Below, piece after piece: positions 60,706 to 64,000 of a stretch of DNA of 64,000 nucleotides (position 1 is the stretch's first letter; every line of letters begins with the position of its first letter). This stretch comes from Streptomyces tubercidicus. GTDB taxonomy: Bacteria > Actinomycetota > Actinomycetes > Streptomycetales > Streptomycetaceae. Below the pieces are notes generated by a model. That model saw nothing but the letters and a program-made list of their open reading frames with translations, was not told the DNA's origin and did no database searches. Both the position numbers and the translations under genes were made by a program. The DNA lies in the NCBI RefSeq assembly GCF_027497495.1, contig NZ_CP114205.1, forward strand, positions 4,464,001 through 4,528,000, read 5' to 3'.

Positions 60706-61036
60706 GAGTTACCCCCTGTGGGCGTCGCTGCCTGAGGACCCGACCGTACGCCTGCCCTAAACGATCGTCTATGACGGGTGTACGGATAACTGGTGCGTGC
60801 GGGATCACCCTTCAGCATCGCCCGCCGGAGCGGCACCGGCACGGCGCGGGGAAGGGGCGGCGCCCGTCGCGGGGGCGGGACCGGCCGTCACCGGGCGGGG
60901 CGGGACCGGCCGCCATGGGCCGGGCACACGACAAACGGGTGCCTCCGGAAGCGCCATAAGACGCCCCCGGAGGCACCCGCGAAGCCACGAAGCCCGGTGG
61001 CCGGTACTCCGGTAGCCCGGTACTCCGGCAGGTCGG
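60706..61036. other. Intergenic region between korB end and QorB-like gene start
   Basis: Contains the 8-bp palindrome ACGATCGT (60761-60768) in the QorB promoter area, GC-rich low-complexity sequence, and a strong terminator for korB (60936-60979). No gene was found. Confidence 0.5.
60936..60979 (-). terminator. Terminator of korAB
   Basis: CGGGTGCCTCCGG (60936-60948) pairs perfectly with CCGGAGGCACCCG (60967-60979) around an 18-base loop. On the minus strand it lies 58 bases past the korB stop, followed by TTTGT. Confidence 0.85.
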
Positions 61037-62123
<1,087 letters not shown>

Positions 62124-62131
<8 letters not shown>

Positions 62132-64000
62132 TGATGGCCTCCTTAAAGACCTCCGCGAGCTGCTCGGCCTTGAACGGCATTCCGCTGACCTGGGTGTGCG
62201 AGTGCGCGTCGACGAGGTACTTGGCACGCAGCAGGGTGGCGAGCTGTCCGAGGTTCATCTCCGGCACGATCACCTTGTCGTAACGCGCCAGCACCTCGCC
62301 GAGATTCCGCGGGAAGGGGTTGAGATGGCGCAGATGGGCCTGCGCGATCTGTTCGCCCGCGCGCCGGACGCGCCGGACCGCCGCGGTGATCGGTCCGTAG
62401 GTCGACCCCCAGCCCAGGGCGAGGGTCCGGGCGCCCCGGCCGCTGTCGTCGGCGGGGTCGTCGACCTCCAGGTCGGGGACCTCGATGCCGTCCACCTTCG
62501 CCTGGCGGGTGCGCACCATGAAGTCGTGGTTGGCCGGGTCGTAGGAGATGTTGCCGGTGCCGTCCTGCTTCTCGATGCCGCCGATGCGGTGCTCCAGACC
62601 CGGGGTGCCGGGCACGGCCCAGGGGCGGGCGAGCGTCTGCTCGTCGCGCTTGTAGGGCCAGAACACCTCGGTGCCGTCCGCCAGCTGGTGGTTGGTGCCG
62701 GAGGCGAACTGGACCCGCAGATCGGGCAGTTCCTCGACGTCGGGGATCCGCCACGGCTCCGAGCCGTTGGCCAGATAGCCGTCGGAGAGCAGGAAGACGG
62801 GGGTGCGGTAGGTCAGTGCGATACGGGCCGCGTCCAGCGCCGCGTCGAAGCAGTCGGCGGGCGTGCGGGGGGCCACAATCGGCACCGGGGCCTCGCCGTT
62901 GCGCCCGTACATCGCCTGCAGCAGGTCGGCCTGCTCGGTCTTCGTCGGCAGGCCCGTCGAGGGGCCGCCGCGCTGGATGTCCACGACCAGCAGCGGCAGT
63001 TCGAGACTGACCGCGAGACCGATGGTCTCCGACTTCAGCGCCACCCCGGGGCCCGAGGTGGTCGTCACCGCCAGCGCGCCGCCGAAGGCCGCGCCCAGCG
63101 CAGCGCCGATACCGGCGATCTCGTCCTCCGCCTGGAACGTCCGCACACCGAAGTTCTTGTGCTTGGACAGCTCATGCAGGATGTCCGAGGCCGGGGTGAT
63201 CGGGTACGAGCCCAGATACAGTGGCAGGTCCGACTGCCGGCCCGCCGCGATCAGCCCGTAGGACAGCGCGAGATTCCCGGAGATGTTCCGGTAGGTGCCG
63301 GTGGGGAAGTCCTTCGTCGCCGGGGCGACCTCGTAGGAGACGGCGAAGTCCTCGGTCGTCTCGCCGAAGTTCCAGCCCGCCCGGAACGCGGTGACATTCG
63401 CCTCCGCGATATCCGGCTTCTTGGCGAACTTCGCCCGCAGGAACTTCTCGGTGCCCTCGGTCGGCCGGTGGTACATCCACGACAGCAGACCCAGCGCGAA
63501 CATGTTCTTGCTGCGCTCGGCCTCCTTGCGGGAGAGCCCGAATTCCTTGAGCGCCTCGATCGTCAGCGTGGTCAGCGGCACCGGGTGGACGTTGTAGGCC
63601 TCCAGCGAGCCGTCCTCCAGCGGGCTGGTGGCGTAGCCGACCTTCGCCATCGGGCGCTTGGTGAACTCATCGGTGTTGACGATGATGTCCGCGCCCCGCG
63701 GGACGTCGGCGAGGTTCGCCTTCAGCGCGGCGGGGTTCATCGCGACCAGCACATTCGGTGCGTCACCGGGCGTGAGGATGTCGTGGTCGGCGAAGTGCAG
63801 CTGGAAGCTGGAGACGCCCGGCAGGGTCCCGGCAGGGGCCCGGATCTCGGCGGGGAAGTTGGGCAGCGTCGACAGGTCGTTGCCGAATGATGCCGTCTCG
63901 GACGTGAACCGGTCGCCGGTGAGCTGCATACCGTCACCGGAGTCACCGGCGAACCGGATGATCACCCGGTCCAGACGCCGGACTTCTTTGGCTTCGCCGC
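62124..64000 (-). CDS. korA: 2-oxoacid:ferredoxin oxidoreductase alpha subunit, 5' end missing
   Basis: A 625-residue partial protein. The frame is open to the window edge and reads EAKEVRRLDRV before VIIRFAGDSGDGMQLTGDRF, so the start is outside. The gamma domain (residues up to about 200 of this fragment) is fused to the alpha domain with ISGNLALSYGLIAAG and the pyrimidine-binding region. It forms the oxidoreductase with korB and passes electrons to ferredoxin. No ferredoxin gene is in the window. The GTG at 63965 is internal. Confidence 0.93.

Overview
The window reads as chromosomal DNA of a Streptomyces or close actinomycete. It has very high GC, many GTG starts, stop/start overlaps such as GTGA and ATGA, and the futalosine route to menaquinone. 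It carries the full 14-gene complex I operon and typical Streptomyces families (DUF4229, DUF4870, GPP34, small zinc-ribbon proteins). From memory, gene order from about 10 kb onward resembles the S. coelicolor SCO4490-SCO4595 interval, with less intervening material. No database was consulted.

Positions 1 to about 9,000 are accessory: an XRE/TPR regulator with palindromic operator-like sites, several tiny genes of which two look frameshifted, a lipoprotein, and a 775-residue STAND ATPase (AlbA_2/Schlafen-like, NB-ARC, TPR-like) with atypical base use. A tRNA-Ser-like 3' half and a perfect hairpin follow, which could be the scar of an integrated element. Small DUF1036, DUF6968 and truncated DUF4291 genes come next.

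Positions 9,100-31,600 hold most of the menaquinone pathway: mqnL (UbiD), mqnP (UbiA), mqnM (UbiX), mqnE, mqnA, mqnC, the methyltransferase menG and a menJ-like isoprenyl reductase. Between them lie an Lrp regulator, membrane proteins, a rhomboid protease, a DAACS transporter behind a Cys-rich leader peptide, and a TetR regulator whose 22-bp putative operator is repeated upstream of a long-chain acyl-CoA synthetase. A cold-shock gene is also present. mqnB and mqnD are not in the window.

Positions 31,600-49,500 hold an NlpC/P60 hydrolase divergent from nuoA-nuoN. The shared intergenic region is rich in GATCAC and has two Crp-like GTG-N8-CAC boxes, one just upstream of a good -10. nuoC contains an in-frame 45-bp sequence resembling a common Streptomyces interspersed repeat.

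Positions 49,500-64,000 hold a lipoprotein, GPP34, fumarylacetoacetase, an FAD oxidoreductase, a trans-polyprenyl diphosphate synthase (probably the menaquinone side chain), a LolA-like secreted protein, an ABC exporter, RarD, a QorB-like reductase and korB/korA, the last cut by the window edge. Functionally, the middle of the window makes menaquinone, complex I reduces it, the polyprenyl synthase feeds the prenyltransferase, and Kor supplies reduced ferredoxin from 2-oxoacids.
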